The notes: a model not told the origin generated them from the sequence alone. A DNA stretch of 64,000 bases from an uncultured Sphingomonadaceae bacterium (GCA_947494305.1 CANLUL010000001.1:1715596-1779595); one strand, 5' to 3'; shown: positions 26,692 through 37,674, counted from the first letter of the stretch. Program-made: numbers and translations.

Positions 26692-27324
26692 TCAGCTAGG
26701 TCGAGGCATTAGTACCGGTCCGCCCAATTCCACAGTCTTCTGATAACCCGGCCGTGCCACCAGCGCTTCAAAATAGCGTTTGCAGTTCGGGCGGTTTTCC
26801 AGCTGCCCCAGCGCCGAACGCCCTTCGAGCATATAGTGCAGGTTAATATCTGCACCGGTAAATTTATCGGCCACGAGAAAGTCTTTACCTTCCAGTTCGA
26901 TCTCCAGATGATCCATCAACTTGTCGACTTCTGCATTGAGGAACCCGCCCATAACCTCTGGCAGTCCGCCCAGCATTGGCGCGATGCCGGTAATGATGAA
27001 GCTCATCCCCATCGTGCCCTCGGCAAAATGCAGCCATTCGAGATATTTCGCACGTTCCGGGTGATCCGGCGTAACGCCCAGCGCGCCGTCCGAATGTTTT
27101 TCGATCAGATATTCGATAATCGCAGCGGATTCTACCATCGTGTGGCCGTCAACCTCCACTGTTGGTGCCTTGGCCAAGCGATGTGCATCGGCAAGCTCCG
27201 GCGGCGAACGCCGCGTCTGCGGGTCGCGGTGATACATCTCCATCTCATAGTCGATACCCGCCTCTTCACAGAGCCAGATAATGCGGGAAGAACGGGAATA
27301 GCCGAGATGGTGTAGTTTGATCAT
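26692..27324 (-). CDS. glutathione S-transferase family protein
   Basis: A 210-residue cytosolic GST. The thioredoxin-like N-terminal domain has YSRSSRIIWLCEEAG with a Ser at the catalytic position (about residues 8-11), the cis-Pro region KAPTVEVDGH about 53 and ESAAIIEYL about 65; the helical C-terminal domain follows from about 85. The ATG at 27324 is preferred: CTCCT on the plus strand gives AGGAG 6 bases upstream. It is oriented like the SulP gene behind it. Substrate unknown. Confidence 0.88.
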   Translation of the reverse strand: MIKLHHLGYSRSSRIIWLCEEAGIDYEMEMYHRDPQTRRSPPELADAHRLAKAPTVEVDGHTMVESAAIIEYLIEKHSDGALGVTPDHPERAKYLEWLHFAEGTMGMSFIITGIAPMLGGLPEVMGGFLNAEVDKLMDHLEIELEGKDFLVADKFTGADINLHYMLEGRSALGQLENRPNCKRYFEALVARPGYQKTVELGGPVLMPRPS

Positions 27325-27385
27325 GAAAGGCTCCTTTAAGTTGCAACCGATGTGCTGCACCGGGGCCCAATGGTCAACCGGCTAT

Positions 27386-28879
27386 TTAGTGCCCAACCAC
27401 ACCCAGGCTTTCAAATGGCCTGTCATTCTCGCTATATTTCTCAACAATCGTGGCGCTGGCTTCATTGAGGCCGATTAGTTCGACTTCCTTACCCTCGTTT
27501 TTTAAACGATCCACGATCTTGTCGAGCATACCCGTCGCACTGATGTCCCAGAAATGTGCGTCGTGCACATCGATGATAACTTTATCAATGCCGTCTTCGT
27601 TAAACTCGATCGCCTCGTACATCAGGTCGACCGAACCAAAGAAAATCTGGCCACCGAACACATAGCGATGGGTCGTGACTTCGACGAAATCCTGCATTGT
27701 AACCAGCTGACGCACTTTCCAGGCGAAGAAGATACCGGAAAGCAATACACCGGTCAGGACGCCGATGGACAGATCATGGGTCGCAACAACCATTACCACC
27801 GTAGCGATCATCACAAAATTGGATGGCCACGGATGATGGGTAATCTCGGTAAAGCTGGCCCAGCGGAAGGTGCTGATCGAGACAAAGATCATCACTGCTA
27901 CCAATGCGGGCATCGGGATCTGCGCCACCCATTGACCCAGCCCCACGATCAAGACAATCAGCATGACGCCGGCGACGAACGTTGAAAGCCTTCGGCGACC
28001 GCCGGACTTAATGTTTATCACAGACTGACCAATCATCGCACAACCGCCCATGCCGCCGATCCAGCCGGTCACGAAATTGGCAATACCCTGCCCGTATGTT
28101 TCGCGCTTTTTGTCACTACGGGTTTCGGTCATGTCATCAACAATCGAAGCCGTCAGCAGCGATTCAAGCAAACCAACCGCAGCCATTGCCAACGAGTATG
28201 GCGCTATGATCGCTAGCGTTTCCCAAGTGATCGGGATTTGCGGAATGTGAAACCATGGCAAGCTGTCTGGCAGCTCGCCCATATCACCAACCGTGAACAC
28301 ATCGGCTTTGAAATACATACTGATTCCGGCGAGCACTATAATCGCAGCCAAGGGCGATGGCACCAAAGTAGTTATTTTGGGAAGGCCATAGATAATCGCT
28401 AGTCCCGCGACCACCATCGCATAAGTCTGCCAATTCACGCCATCAACAGTTGGATCAATCTGTGGGATTTGCGCCATGAAAATTAGGATCGCCAGCGCAT
28501 TGACGAAACCAGTAATTACCGAGCGCGAGATAAATCGCATGAGCAAGTCGAGCCTGAGCAATGCCGCTATTGCCTGGAATATGCCCATTAAAATGGTCGC
28601 AGCGAACAGATATTCGACACCATGATCCCGCACCAACGGAACGACCAATACCGCTACGGCAGCGGTTGCTGCGCTGATCATACCCGGTCTGCCGCCAATC
28701 ATTGAGATAATCACGGCGATAGAGAAACTGGCATAGAGCCCAACTCGCGGATCAACTCCGGCAATGATCGCAAAACCTATAGCTTCTGGAATTAGCGCTA
28801 ATGCGACCACTAGGCCGGCGAGAAACTCTGTTTTTGGATTCGAAAGCCAGTCGCGGCGAAAATCGCTATGTATAGCCAT
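27386..28879 (-). CDS. SulP-family inorganic anion transporter
   Basis: An inner-membrane anion transporter (sulfate, bicarbonate or similar) of 497 residues. The membrane part starts with [20 protein letters not shown] and the conserved GLYASFS and [12 protein letters not shown] segments in the first 90 residues and continues through roughly ten to twelve hydrophobic segments. A short C-terminal STAS domain (about residues 395-490) ends the protein, with [17 protein letters not shown]. The start at 28879 lies 14 codons inside the open frame and gives the family N-terminus. Substrate cannot be told from sequence. Confidence 0.9.
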   Translation of the reverse strand: MAIHSDFRRDWLSNPKTEFLAGLVVALALIPEAIGFAIIAGVDPRVGLYASFSIAVIISMIGGRPGMISAATAAVAVLVVPLVRDHGVEYLFAATILMGIFQAIAALLRLDLLMRFISRSVITGFVNALAILIFMAQIPQIDPTVDGVNWQTYAMVVAGLAIIYGLPKITTLVPSPLAAIIVLAGISMYFKADVFTVGDMGELPDSLPWFHIPQIPITWETLAIIAPYSLAMAAVGLLESLLTASIVDDMTETRSDKKRETYGQGIANFVTGWIGGMGGCAMIGQSVINIKSGGRRRLSTFVAGVMLIVLIVGLGQWVAQIPMPALVAVMIFVSISTFRWASFTEITHHPWPSNFVMIATVVMVVATHDLSIGVLTGVLLSGIFFAWKVRQLVTMQDFVEVTTHRYVFGGQIFFGSVDLMYEAIEFNEDGIDKVIIDVHDAHFWDISATGMLDKIVDRLKNEGKEVELIGLNEASATIVEKYSENDRPFESLGVVGH

Positions 28880-28993
28880 ATGGCTGCCCCAATATTTTTT
28901 GAAAATGTTGCAATGCAACATCCGAGGCTATCGCCATTGAAGGAAGGGCGTAGGTTAGTCAACCGCTCTAGTGCCCCGGCACAGGCCGGGGAG

Positions 28994-29674
28994 CTAAGCT
29001 CGGTGATCAGCCGTGACAGTCGCAACCGCTGCAATCTCTTCTTCATGGCTGATTTCGCGATGCCGTTCGGCGAGCGCCTGTCGCTCCCAATCCAACATCG
29101 CGGGATGCGCAATGATATGGTCAACCCAAGCGCGGGCTTTTGGGCCAACATCCAGATCGAAGGTCCGGATGCGATAAGCCACAGGCGCATAGAACGCATC
29201 GACAGCTGAGAAATTCTGTCCCGCCAGCCACGGTCCGCCGAAATCATCCAAACCTTGGGCAAATAATTCGCCAATGCGCTCGACATTGCGCTGCAGCGAT
29301 GGCTCTACCTGAAGCAATTCAGCGCGAACGCCAATATTCATCGGACAGATATTGCGCAGCGGCGCAAAGCCGCCATGCATTTCTGCTGCTGCGCAGCGTG
29401 CCCATGCTCGCGCTGGCTCATCGGATGGCCAGACGCCTTCATACCGTTCGGCCAAATATTCCATGATCGCAATGCTGTCCCAGACGGTACGATCATCATC
29501 TTTCAAACAGGGCACCTGTCCATTGGGCGCAAATTTGCGGAAATTGGCGTAATTCTCGGCTTCGAACAGCACCATCTCGTCCTCGAATGGAATGTCGAGC
29601 GCCTTCATCAATATCCAAGGCCTAAGGCTCCAGCTGGAGTAATTCCTGTTCGCTGTGATCAATTTATAAGCCAT
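28994..29674 (-). CDS. glutathione S-transferase family protein
   Basis: A 226-residue GST with N-terminal YSSWSLRPWILMKAL (catalytic Ser region about residues 13-15), NGQVPCLKDDDRTVWDS about 52-68, AIMEYLAERY about 70, and an all-helical C-terminal domain with FSAVDAFYAP about 158. It resembles the maleylacetoacetate isomerase/zeta-like branch in style, but without a pathway neighbour the function is open. It is divergent from phoX. Confidence 0.87.
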   Translation of the reverse strand: MAYKLITANRNYSSWSLRPWILMKALDIPFEDEMVLFEAENYANFRKFAPNGQVPCLKDDDRTVWDSIAIMEYLAERYEGVWPSDEPARAWARCAAAEMHGGFAPLRNICPMNIGVRAELLQVEPSLQRNVERIGELFAQGLDDFGGPWLAGQNFSAVDAFYAPVAYRIRTFDLDVGPKARAWVDHIIAHPAMLDWERQALAERHREISHEEEIAAVATVTADHRA

Positions 29675-29771
29675 GGAGCAATCCTTTCATGTTGATCGCC
29701 AACGCCTCTTGCACGGCCTTAGCTGCGGTTGGCAAGTCCGCATGAATCGCTTTTGATGTTGTTTGTCGAAA

Positions 29772-29805
29772 AGTTCATATAGCTGTCATGTAGCTCGGCT
29801 ATATC
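29772..29805 (+). promoter_or_regulatory. Pho-box-like site and -10 element upstream of phoX
   Basis: AGTTCAT-ATAG-CTGTCAT (29772-29789) has the 7-4-7 layout of a PhoB box, with a perfect second repeat and an A/T-rich spacer; the first repeat matches at four of seven bases. TATATC at 29800-29805 lies 10 bases further on, where PhoB-dependent promoters keep their -10 element. The phoX ATG is 30 bases downstream. Confidence 0.6.
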
Positions 29806-29834
29806 GACAATAATTGACATAAAGGGGATATTCC

Positions 29835-31220
29835 ATGACGCTCACCCGCAGACAATTTGTTCGCAATGCGCAGGCTGTTGGCCTGTTCTACGCCGCATTT
29901 GGCGTAGCCGGTTGCGCGCAAGCCAAGAGCGCTAACCCCGGCATGAAGTTGATTTCCGATCCCAATCGCCTGCTCGATCTGCCTGAGGGTTTTTCCTACA
30001 CAATTTTTGGGGAGACCGGCGGCACGATGACCGACGGCTTTTTCCGTCCCGGAAGACATGATGGCATGGCTTGCTTCGCGCACCCGGCATCTGCAGATAA
30101 ATGCATATTGATGCGCAATCATGAAAATTGGGAAAACGTTCCCACCGGTAGCCCGTTTGGCAAAGGCAACGAATTGCTTGCCCGGGTGTCCGCAAGCCAA
30201 CTTTACGATCGCAAGACAGATGGCTCACCGTTTTTCGGTGGCGTGACCAAGGTCGTCTATGACCTGAAGAACAAGCGCATGGAAAGCGACTATCTGGTGC
30301 TAACCGGTACAGCCGCCAATTGTGCTGGCGGCCCGACACCATGGGGCAGTTGGCTAACCTGCGAAGAGCAAATGCTGAAAGCCCCCGACGAAGCCCAGAA
30401 ATATCACGGTTTTGTCTTTGAAGCACCCTCTGCCGCGACTGGCTTGATTGATGCAGTTCCAATAAAAGCAATGGGCCGCTTCGCCCACGAAGCTGCAGCG
30501 GTCGACCCGGAAACAGGCATAGTTTATATGACCGAAGATAATCGCAGCGGGTTATTTTATCGTTTCATTCCAAAGGTTAAAGGTGACCTGATCAAAGGCG
30601 GGCAATTACAAGCACTTGCCATCAAGGGATGGAAGTCAGCCGTCACCAACAATTGGCCGGAAGATTGGGGTGGCGGCGGCGCGGGTCGTATCGAAGCCGG
30701 GCAAGAATTTGATGTCGAATGGATCAACATGGACGATGTAGAATCGCCAAATGCCGATTTGGCTCAACGCGGACATGCCGCCGGAGCAGCCTATTTCTGT
30801 CGCGGCGAAGGCATGGATTATGGTTTGCGTCCGGGCAGTAATGTTGGCGAGATATTCTTCACCTGCACGCAAGGCGGGGCGCATCAAACCGGTCAGGTTT
30901 GGCGTTACACCCCTGGCGAGGTTGGCAAACTAACCATGCTGTTTGAATCGCCGGGTGCCGATACTTTGGATCTGTGTGACAATCTATCGCTGGCTCCATG
31001 GGGAGACATAATTCTCTGTGAAGATGGACGCGGTAGCCAATATCTGCGTGGTCTAACGCCTGAGGGTACAATCTATGACCTCGCCAAAAATGCACATAAG
31101 GATGAAGCCGAATTCTGCGGCGCTTGTTTCTCACCCGATGGCAAGACGATGTTTGTCAACGTGCAGAACCCGGGCATGACTTACGCGATTACCGGTCCTT
31201 GGGAGACATTGCGGGCTTAA
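29835..31220 (+). CDS. phoX: PhoX/DUF839-family phosphatase-like protein, Tat-exported
   Basis: A 461-residue periplasmic or surface protein of the PhoX family; PhoX enzymes are calcium/iron alkaline phosphatases induced by phosphate limitation. The N-terminus [10 protein letters not shown] (residues 4-13) is a twin-arginine signal, and VAGC at about 24-27 could serve as lipobox. In the mature part [29 protein letters not shown] (about 232-250) and [10 protein letters not shown] near the end match the family acidic beta-propeller. It is shorter than the large PhoX enzymes, so it may belong to a DUF839 side branch. A Pho-box-like site precedes it. Confidence 0.78.
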   Translation: MTLTRRQFVRNAQAVGLFYAAFGVAGCAQAKSANPGMKLISDPNRLLDLPEGFSYTIFGETGGTMTDGFFRPGRHDGMACFAHPASADKCILMRNHENWENVPTGSPFGKGNELLARVSASQLYDRKTDGSPFFGGVTKVVYDLKNKRMESDYLVLTGTAANCAGGPTPWGSWLTCEEQMLKAPDEAQKYHGFVFEAPSAATGLIDAVPIKAMGRFAHEAAAVDPETGIVYMTEDNRSGLFYRFIPKVKGDLIKGGQLQALAIKGWKSAVTNNWPEDWGGGGAGRIEAGQEFDVEWINMDDVESPNADLAQRGHAAGAAYFCRGEGMDYGLRPGSNVGEIFFTCTQGGAHQTGQVWRYTPGEVGKLTMLFESPGADTLDLCDNLSLAPWGDIILCEDGRGSQYLRGLTPEGTIYDLAKNAHKDEAEFCGACFSPDGKTMFVNVQNPGMTYAITGPWETLRA

Positions 31221-32383
31221 CCGCCTCCAATCAATTCCCGCCCGATCAACATCCGCCGGATTTCGTTGGTGCCTGCGCCAATATCGAGCAGCTTGCTATC
31301 GCGCCAATAACGCTCGACCGGCCAGTCGGTTGTATAGCCCGCCCCACCTAGAGCTTGAATCGATTCTTCTGCAACGCGAACGCTGCTTTCTGATGCATAC
31401 ATGATCGCGCCAGCGGCATCAAAGCGTGTGGTCTGACCCGCATCGCAGGCTTTGTTGACATTATAGACGTAACTGCGCGCGCTGTTCAGGCGCACGTACA
31501 TGTCGGCAATTTTACCCTGCATCAGCTGGAACGTGCCGATCGGCTTTCCAAACTGCTTGCGCTCACGGACATAGGGAATGACCGTGTCGAGGCACGCCTG
31601 CATCAGGCCGAGCGGGATGGCCGCGAGCACCGCGCGTTCATAATCCAAACCTGACATAAGAACGCCGACACCGCCATTGATCGGACCCATTACGTTCTCT
31701 TCGGGTATTTCGCAGTCATCGAACACCAGTTCAGCCGTCGGGCTTCCCTTCATTCCGACTTTTTCGATTTTTTGGCCGATGGAAAAACCCTTCATACCCT
31801 TTTCGATCAGGAACGCCGTAATTCCGCCAGAACCGGCATCGGGCCGCGTCTTGGCATAGACCACTAATGTGTCGGCATCGGTGGAATTGGTGATCCAAAA
31901 TTTTGTCCCGTTGAGGATGTATCCACCTTGCACGGCTTCGGCTTTGAGTTTCATCGATACCACGTCACTGCCTGCGCCGGCCTCTGACATGGCTAGCGCT
32001 CCGACATGTTCGCCGGAGACTAATTTGGGCAGATATTTGGCCTTTTGCTCATCATTGGCCCAACGGCGGATTTGATTGACGCAGAGATTGCTATGCGCAC
32101 CATAGCTTAAACCCAGGGCAGCACTGCCCCGACTAATTTCTTCGACGGCAATTGCGTGTTCCAGATAGCCCAGACCTAGCCCACCATCTTCTTCGTCGAC
32201 GGTGATTCCATGCAAGCCAAGTTCACCCATTTTCTCCCAGAGTTCCCTTGGAAACCAATCTTCACGATCCATTTTTTCAGCCAGTGGAGCAATTTTCTCA
32301 TCGGCGAACCGGCGCGTCGTATCGCGGATCTGATCCGCCATTTCACCAAGCTGGAAATCAAATTCTGGGGTGGCAATCATCAT
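31217..32383 (-). CDS. isovaleryl-CoA dehydrogenase
   Basis: FAD enzyme of leucine catabolism oxidising isovaleryl-CoA to 3-methylcrotonyl-CoA. The 388 residues show [16 protein letters not shown] about 90-105, [14 protein letters not shown] about 131-144, WITNSTDAD about 163, and the catalytic glutamate in LDYER (Glu249), at the unusual position that marks isovaleryl-CoA dehydrogenases. The C-terminus has [20 protein letters not shown] and GTNEIRR. The other leucine-degradation genes are not in the window. Its stop overlaps the convergent phoX stop by 4 bases. Confidence 0.9.
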   Translation of the reverse strand: MMIATPEFDFQLGEMADQIRDTTRRFADEKIAPLAEKMDREDWFPRELWEKMGELGLHGITVDEEDGGLGLGYLEHAIAVEEISRGSAALGLSYGAHSNLCVNQIRRWANDEQKAKYLPKLVSGEHVGALAMSEAGAGSDVVSMKLKAEAVQGGYILNGTKFWITNSTDADTLVVYAKTRPDAGSGGITAFLIEKGMKGFSIGQKIEKVGMKGSPTAELVFDDCEIPEENVMGPINGGVGVLMSGLDYERAVLAAIPLGLMQACLDTVIPYVRERKQFGKPIGTFQLMQGKIADMYVRLNSARSYVYNVNKACDAGQTTRFDAAGAIMYASESSVRVAEESIQALGGAGYTTDWPVERYWRDSKLLDIGAGTNEIRRMLIGRELIGGG

Positions 32384-32484
32384 TTGTCCTTTGTGTATCT
32401 TGTCATCCGTTTAGCAGAAGATTTCGGGTTTTCCACTGGATCAATCATTGCGCCGAAAATCCTCTCCTGCCATAGGCGCGGACG

Positions 32485-33528
32485 ATGATTTATGCACTCG
32501 CCAAGCCATTACTATTTCAACTGGATGCTGAACGCGCCCATGGATTGACCATTGCCGGACTGAGAGCTGTGCCAATGGGCCCCGCCCCCAGTTCCGATCC
32601 AATTTTGGTGACTAAGGTCGCCGGACTGACGTTCCCCAATCCTATCGGCATGGCGCCCGGTTTCGACAAAAATGGAGAAGTGCCTGATGCGCTGATTCAC
32701 ATGGGTTTTGGCTATGCAGAAGTTGGCACGCTCACCCCGCGTCCTCAGGCTGGCAATCCCAAGCCAAGGGTATTTCGGCTGATCGAAGACAAAGCGGTCG
32801 TCAATCGACTGGGCTTTAACAATGAAGGCCAGGACAAAGCCATGCCAAGGTTGAAACGCCTGCGTGGCCGCATGGGCAAAGGCGTGCTGGGGATTAATAT
32901 CGGCGCCAACAAGGATAGCGACGACCGGATTGCCGACTATGTTACCGGCGTGCGCAATATGGCACCCTTGGCTGATTATCTGACCGTGAATATCAGTTCA
33001 CCCAACACGCCAGGACTTCGCGCCCTGCAGGACAAGAGCGCATTGGAAGAACTGTTATCCGCAGTGATGGAAGCGCGCGGCGAAAATACCGCTCCTGTAT
33101 TCTTGAAAGTTGCTCCTGATCTGGAACCGGCAGATGTTGACGATATCGTCGATGTGGTGAGCACACAAAAATTGGACGCATTGATTGTTTCCAACACCAC
33201 CATCACGCGCATTGATCTGAAATCACGAAACCAAAAAGAGACCGGCGGATTATCGGGTGCACCGCTAAAAGAAATGGCACAGCAGCGGCTGAAGGACTTT
33301 CGTGTTGCCAGCGGAGGACACATTCCCCTTATTGGCGTTGGCGGCATCGCAACAGCACAAGATGCTTATGACCGCATCCGCGCAGGCGCTTCCTTGATTC
33401 AACTATATACCGGTATGATCTACGAAGGACCAACTATCGCTCGCTGCATGGCGCCAGAACTCGCCAAACTATTGCAGCGCGATGGATTTAAATCTGTTTC
33501 GGAAGCGGTTGGAATAGACGACAAATAA
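32485..33528 (+). CDS. pyrD: dihydroorotate dehydrogenase (quinone), class 2
   Basis: Membrane-associated FMN enzyme of pyrimidine synthesis that oxidises dihydroorotate to orotate with quinones. The 347-residue length and the N-terminal amphipathic segment (KPLLFQLDAERAHGLTI) mark class 2. GMAPGFDKNGE, FGYAEVGTLTPRPQ, NRLGFNNEG and NISSPNTPGLR with the catalytic serine follow in order, then SNTT and the C-terminal phosphate site GVGGI. It is divergent from the isovaleryl-CoA dehydrogenase gene and followed by ggt after 38 bases. Confidence 0.95.
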   Translation: MIYALAKPLLFQLDAERAHGLTIAGLRAVPMGPAPSSDPILVTKVAGLTFPNPIGMAPGFDKNGEVPDALIHMGFGYAEVGTLTPRPQAGNPKPRVFRLIEDKAVVNRLGFNNEGQDKAMPRLKRLRGRMGKGVLGINIGANKDSDDRIADYVTGVRNMAPLADYLTVNISSPNTPGLRALQDKSALEELLSAVMEARGENTAPVFLKVAPDLEPADVDDIVDVVSTQKLDALIVSNTTITRIDLKSRNQKETGGLSGAPLKEMAQQRLKDFRVASGGHIPLIGVGGIATAQDAYDRIRAGASLIQLYTGMIYEGPTIARCMAPELAKLLQRDGFKSVSEAVGIDDK

Positions 33529-33566
33529 TTTGCCAAACGGTTGGCGCATCCATAGAAACTGCGGCC

Positions 33567-35282
33567 ATGAAACAACTTATCTCATTTGTCGCAATCGCCT
33601 TGCTGACCATCATCCCTGCACAGGCCAAACATCACGAAGAAAAAAGCATAGGGACTGCGGCTTCTGCTCATCCCGAAGCGACTAAAGCCGGTTTTGAAAT
33701 GCTGCAGGCGGGTGGTTCAGCGACCGATGCTGCGATGGCGATGATGCTCGCTCTGACCGTAGTCGAACCGCAGTCCAGTGGCATTGGCGGCGGCGGATTC
33801 TTCCTGCACCATGATGCAAAACGCAACTGGATGCAGACAATCGATGGCCGAGAAATGGCTCCGGCGGCGGCTGGCGCTAAACGGTTCCTTGACAAGGACG
33901 GCAAGCCTATGGGCTTCCGCGCTTCTGTTCCCGGAGGCATCTCGGTCGGTGTCCCTGGCAATATGCGCCTGATGGAAATGGCCCATAAAAAATGGGGCAA
34001 ACTGCCTTGGGAGAAGATATTTGAGCCTGCCATTCGGTTAGCAGAAAATGGCTATGCGGTTACCGGCCCGCAACATTTCTGGATGAAACGCCTTGGCGGT
34101 TTGTGGAAGGATTTTCCGGAGATCCGTGCGCTATATTGGCGGGATGGAGCGCCCGCTCCGGTTGGCACAATCATTACAAACCCTGAATTGGCCGAACTGC
34201 TAAAGGATTTGCAGGCTAATGGAGCAGATGCATTTTATTCAGGTGAGACCGCTCAGGCGATTTCCAATGCGGTAGCCAATGCGCCGCAAAACCAGACCGA
34301 AATCACCCAGCAGGATTTTGATAATTATCGTGCGATCCTTCGCGCTCCGGTTTGCTCGTCCTATCGCGAATACAAAATATGTGGCATGGGACCGCCATCT
34401 TCTGGCGCGACCACAGTGCTACAAATTCTCGGTATGATTGAGCGGTTTGATATGGGCAAGCTTTACAAAGAAAGCCCGGCACAATCATGGCATGTGATCG
34501 GCGAAGCCATGCGTCTCGCCTATGCTGATCGACAGAGATATCTGGGTGACAAAGACTTTGTGGCGGTTCCGGTCGATGGTTTGATCGACAAAACCTATAT
34601 CGCAAAACGCTCGCAGATGATTGCGTTGCAACGCGCTCGTCCAGAATTTCCCGGCATGGAAACATATCCAGCCGGCGATCCTCCCGGTGCGCAGTCGCGA
34701 ACCAAAGCCGCTTCCTCAGAAGTCCCTTCGACCACGCACTTCACGGCCGTTGATGGCGAAGGTAATATCGCCAACATGACCTCCACCGTGGAAGGCCCTT
34801 TCGGCAGCCAGCTAATCGCGCGCGGCATGGTGCTCAATAACGAGCTGACTGACTTTACTTTTACGCCAGAAATTGACGGAGCGCCTGTCCCAAATCGTGT
34901 ACAAGCGGGCAAACGCCCCCTATCATCCATGTCGCCCACCATTGTTTATGACAAATCCGGCCAACCTATTCTCGCACTGGGATCAGCTGGCGGAAAACGG
35001 ATCATCATGCATGTCACGAAAACGCTGATTGGTGTCCTGGATTATGGAAAGACTTTGGAAGAGGCCATGGCCATGCCCAACATATATTTTGGCGGTTCAG
35101 GCCTGCTGATCGAGGGTAAATCCGACTTGGTAAAATTGCAAACGGAGCTATCAAAACTTGGTCACATCGTTGTAACTTCGGGATTGCCATCCAAATTGGC
35201 CGGTGCACAAAAAACTGACAAGGGTTGGACCGGAGCTGCCGATCCACGCAGCATTGGTCAGGCGGTGACTGAGCTTCCTTGA
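33567..35282 (+). CDS. ggt: gamma-glutamyltransferase, periplasmic
   Basis: Cleaves or transfers the gamma-glutamyl group of glutathione in the periplasm. The 571-residue proenzyme has a signal peptide (residues 1-20), the large-subunit start SAHPEATKAGFEMLQAGGSA, SSGIGGGGFFL about 70-80, and the autoprocessing site before Thr389 in PSTTHFTAVD, the future catalytic nucleophile. The small subunit retains RPLSSMSPTIV and GSAGGKRI. Glutathione metabolism fits the many GST and glyoxalase genes in the window. Confidence 0.93.
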   Translation: MKQLISFVAIALLTIIPAQAKHHEEKSIGTAASAHPEATKAGFEMLQAGGSATDAAMAMMLALTVVEPQSSGIGGGGFFLHHDAKRNWMQTIDGREMAPAAAGAKRFLDKDGKPMGFRASVPGGISVGVPGNMRLMEMAHKKWGKLPWEKIFEPAIRLAENGYAVTGPQHFWMKRLGGLWKDFPEIRALYWRDGAPAPVGTIITNPELAELLKDLQANGADAFYSGETAQAISNAVANAPQNQTEITQQDFDNYRAILRAPVCSSYREYKICGMGPPSSGATTVLQILGMIERFDMGKLYKESPAQSWHVIGEAMRLAYADRQRYLGDKDFVAVPVDGLIDKTYIAKRSQMIALQRARPEFPGMETYPAGDPPGAQSRTKAASSEVPSTTHFTAVDGEGNIANMTSTVEGPFGSQLIARGMVLNNELTDFTFTPEIDGAPVPNRVQAGKRPLSSMSPTIVYDKSGQPILALGSAGGKRIIMHVTKTLIGVLDYGKTLEEAMAMPNIYFGGSGLLIEGKSDLVKLQTELSKLGHIVVTSGLPSKLAGAQKTDKGWTGAADPRSIGQAVTELP

Positions 35283-35341
35283 ATTGCTGCATCAAATATG
35301 CCTATCTAAGATAAAATGAAATAGACTGAGAGGATAAGAGG

Positions 35342-37162
35342 ATGGCAAAGAAAAAAGCCAAAGATCGTTATCTCGAATTTGATGGGTTCACCAATCTTGT
35401 CTCCATGTTTTTCGATCGAGCGGAACAAGGGGGAGACAGCCCTTTTTTGAGCGCTAAGATTGACGGTGAATGGCGCGCGACAAGTTGGAATGAAGCGGCA
35501 CGTCAGGTTGCAGCATTGTCCAAATCTCTCAAAAGTCTGGGCCTTAAAAAGGGCGACCGCGTAATGATGGTCTCCGAAAACCGCCCCGAATGGTGTATTG
35601 CCGATCTGGGAATAATGGCCGCTGGATGCATCACTGTTCCCACCTACACAACCAATACACCCAATGATCATCAGCACATTCTGGACAATAGCGGAGCAAG
35701 GGCTGTCATCGTCTCCGATAGCAAACTTGCGACCAATCTAATCCCGTCGGTAATCAAGTCCGCTGATGCCGATATTGTGATCGGGATTTCTGATCTTCGT
35801 ATTGGCCAGACCGGCGACTTTGATATTCATCAATGGTCTGACCTAGTGCAAGGCACTGATGCAGATGTCGCGGAAGTCAAAGAACAGGTTACATCAATTG
35901 CCCGCGATGAAACAGCGTGTATCATTTACACGAGTGGCACTGGCGGCAAACCGCGCGGTGTGATGCAGCATCACGGCGCGATCCTGCACAATGTCAAAGG
36001 TCCAGCAGAAGTGATTGAAAATGACTTTGGCTGGGACGACGAAGTATTTCTCTCCTTCCTGCCACTCAGCCACGCCTATGAACATAGCGCCGGACAGTTT
36101 TTCCCTATCGGGTTGGGCGCGGAAATCTACTATTCTGAAGGATTGGAAAAGCTTGCTTCCAATATCGAAGAAGTCAAACCCACCATCATGGTTGTGGTTC
36201 CGCGTTTATTTGAAGTGCTGCGCCAGCGACTAATCAAGACGGTTGAGAAACAGGGCAAGATGCCAAACTATTTGCTCGGCAAAGCACTGGCGATTGGCGA
36301 ACGTGAAGCAGACGGAAAGAAGCGTAAGCGCGACAAAGTCATGGATGTTTTTCTCAACAAGACTTTGCGTCCAAAGGTGCAACAGCGCTTTGGTGGGCGA
36401 ATGAAAGCTATGGTCTCCGGCGGTGCGCCGCTCAACCCCGATATTGGCGTGTTTTTCCAATCACTCGGTCTTACAATGTTGCAAGGCTATGGCCAGACTG
36501 AGTCTGGCCCCATCATTGCCTGCAACCGACCCCGCACCGGCCTTAAGATGGATACGGTCGGTCCGCCCATGATTGACACCGAAGTTAAGATTGCCGAAGA
36601 TGGAGAAATACTGGTGCGCGGTGAGCTGGTCATGCATGGCTATTGGCGCAACAAACCGGAAACCGACAAAGTATTAAAAGATGGTTGGCTGCACACCGGC
36701 GATATTGGCTATATAGACGAAGCGGGCCGTGTTGCGATTACCGATCGCAAGAAAGACCTGATCGTCAACGACAAGGGCGATAATATCGCGCCACAAAAAG
36801 TTGAAGGTATGCTCACCCTGCAACCCGAAATACTGCAGGCGATGATTACCGGTGACAAACGCCCTTACATGGTTGGCGTTGTCGTTCCAGATCCCGAATG
36901 GGCGCTGGAATGGTCTCGCAATCAAGGCGTTGCTTATGACTTCATTAAGCTGCAAGCTGACCCACAGTTCAAAGCGGCCGTTCGCGAAGCGGTCGATCGC
37001 GTCAACAAAGACTTATCCGTCATTGAAAAGGTCCGCCGGTTCGAATTTGCAGACGAGCCGTTTGCCATCGAGAACGAAGAATTGACACCGAGCATGAAAA
37101 TCCGGCGTCACGTTATCAAAGAACGCTATCAGGAGCGGCTAGGAGCGCTCTACAAAAAATAG
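35342..37162 (+). CDS. long-chain acyl-CoA synthetase
   Basis: A 606-residue AMP-forming ligase of the long-chain fatty acid type. Motifs are IIYTSGTGGKPRGVM about residues 196-210 (the TGG version of the P-loop seen in this branch), FLPLSHAYEH about 240, GYGQTESGP about 383, DGWLHTGDIGYID about 450, and DRKKDLIVNDKGDNIAPQ. The C-terminal lysine of other ligases lies in the TPSMKIRR region. It differs from the shorter ligase at 13.7 kb and probably acts on different chain lengths. GAGGATAAGAGG precedes the ATG. Confidence 0.9.
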   Translation: MAKKKAKDRYLEFDGFTNLVSMFFDRAEQGGDSPFLSAKIDGEWRATSWNEAARQVAALSKSLKSLGLKKGDRVMMVSENRPEWCIADLGIMAAGCITVPTYTTNTPNDHQHILDNSGARAVIVSDSKLATNLIPSVIKSADADIVIGISDLRIGQTGDFDIHQWSDLVQGTDADVAEVKEQVTSIARDETACIIYTSGTGGKPRGVMQHHGAILHNVKGPAEVIENDFGWDDEVFLSFLPLSHAYEHSAGQFFPIGLGAEIYYSEGLEKLASNIEEVKPTIMVVVPRLFEVLRQRLIKTVEKQGKMPNYLLGKALAIGEREADGKKRKRDKVMDVFLNKTLRPKVQQRFGGRMKAMVSGGAPLNPDIGVFFQSLGLTMLQGYGQTESGPIIACNRPRTGLKMDTVGPPMIDTEVKIAEDGEILVRGELVMHGYWRNKPETDKVLKDGWLHTGDIGYIDEAGRVAITDRKKDLIVNDKGDNIAPQKVEGMLTLQPEILQAMITGDKRPYMVGVVVPDPEWALEWSRNQGVAYDFIKLQADPQFKAAVREAVDRVNKDLSVIEKVRRFEFADEPFAIENEELTPSMKIRRHVIKERYQERLGALYKK

Positions 37163-37181
37163 AGCTCTAGCGACCCAGGGG

Positions 37182-37592
37182 CTAGCTGCTGTTTTTCGTG
37201 TATGGAACGAACTTGCCAAAAGCACAGCTGTCTATTGTACCGCCGATACCTTGATCCACAACTTGCGCGATTTCTCCACTACAAAGGGAGGATGTCGGTT
37301 TGCTATACACCAGAATATTGCGATCCACATCACGGCAACCACCATAGGGCTTGTTGACATAGATGGTTTTCGCATTCCGGCGGCTGCTGAAAATCAGGAT
37401 ATCATCGCTGATCACCGTCATATTACGCTGCGCATGACGGGGTATACAGCTTAATGGCTTGCCTGCCGTTCGGCCTTCTGTGCGCTTATCAAATTTTGTT
37501 TGTTCTTTTTCGGTCAGTTCAATCTGCTCACCGCTGGTTGCGGGAGCTGCCAAAAGCATCGCTGCTGGCAATGCCAATAGAAGTTTCTTCAT
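37182..37592 (-). CDS. hypothetical secreted protein (possibly DUF6491-like)
   Basis: A 136-residue exported protein with a signal peptide of about 23 residues and four cysteines in the mature part arranged as C-C-C-C at CIPR, GGCRD, SLCSG and DSCAF. The pattern of a Cys-Ile opening, a Tyr-Val-Asn strand, a Gly-Cys and an LCSGE segment recalls the DUF6491 family; this is by eye. The ATG at 37592 is chosen because GGAG lies 7 bases upstream; the open frame continues further. Function unknown. Confidence 0.7.
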   Translation of the reverse strand: MKKLLLALPAAMLLAAPATSGEQIELTEKEQTKFDKRTEGRTAGKPLSCIPRHAQRNMTVISDDILIFSSRRNAKTIYVNKPYGGCRDVDRNILVYSKPTSSLCSGEIAQVVDQGIGGTIDSCAFGKFVPYTKNSS

Positions 37593-37674
37593 GCCCATTC
37601 TCCAAATTGCCGCCCCATCAAGCGGTGTTGTACCACATATCTCGCTGAACTGGAAATGAAGGCAGGCTAGAATG

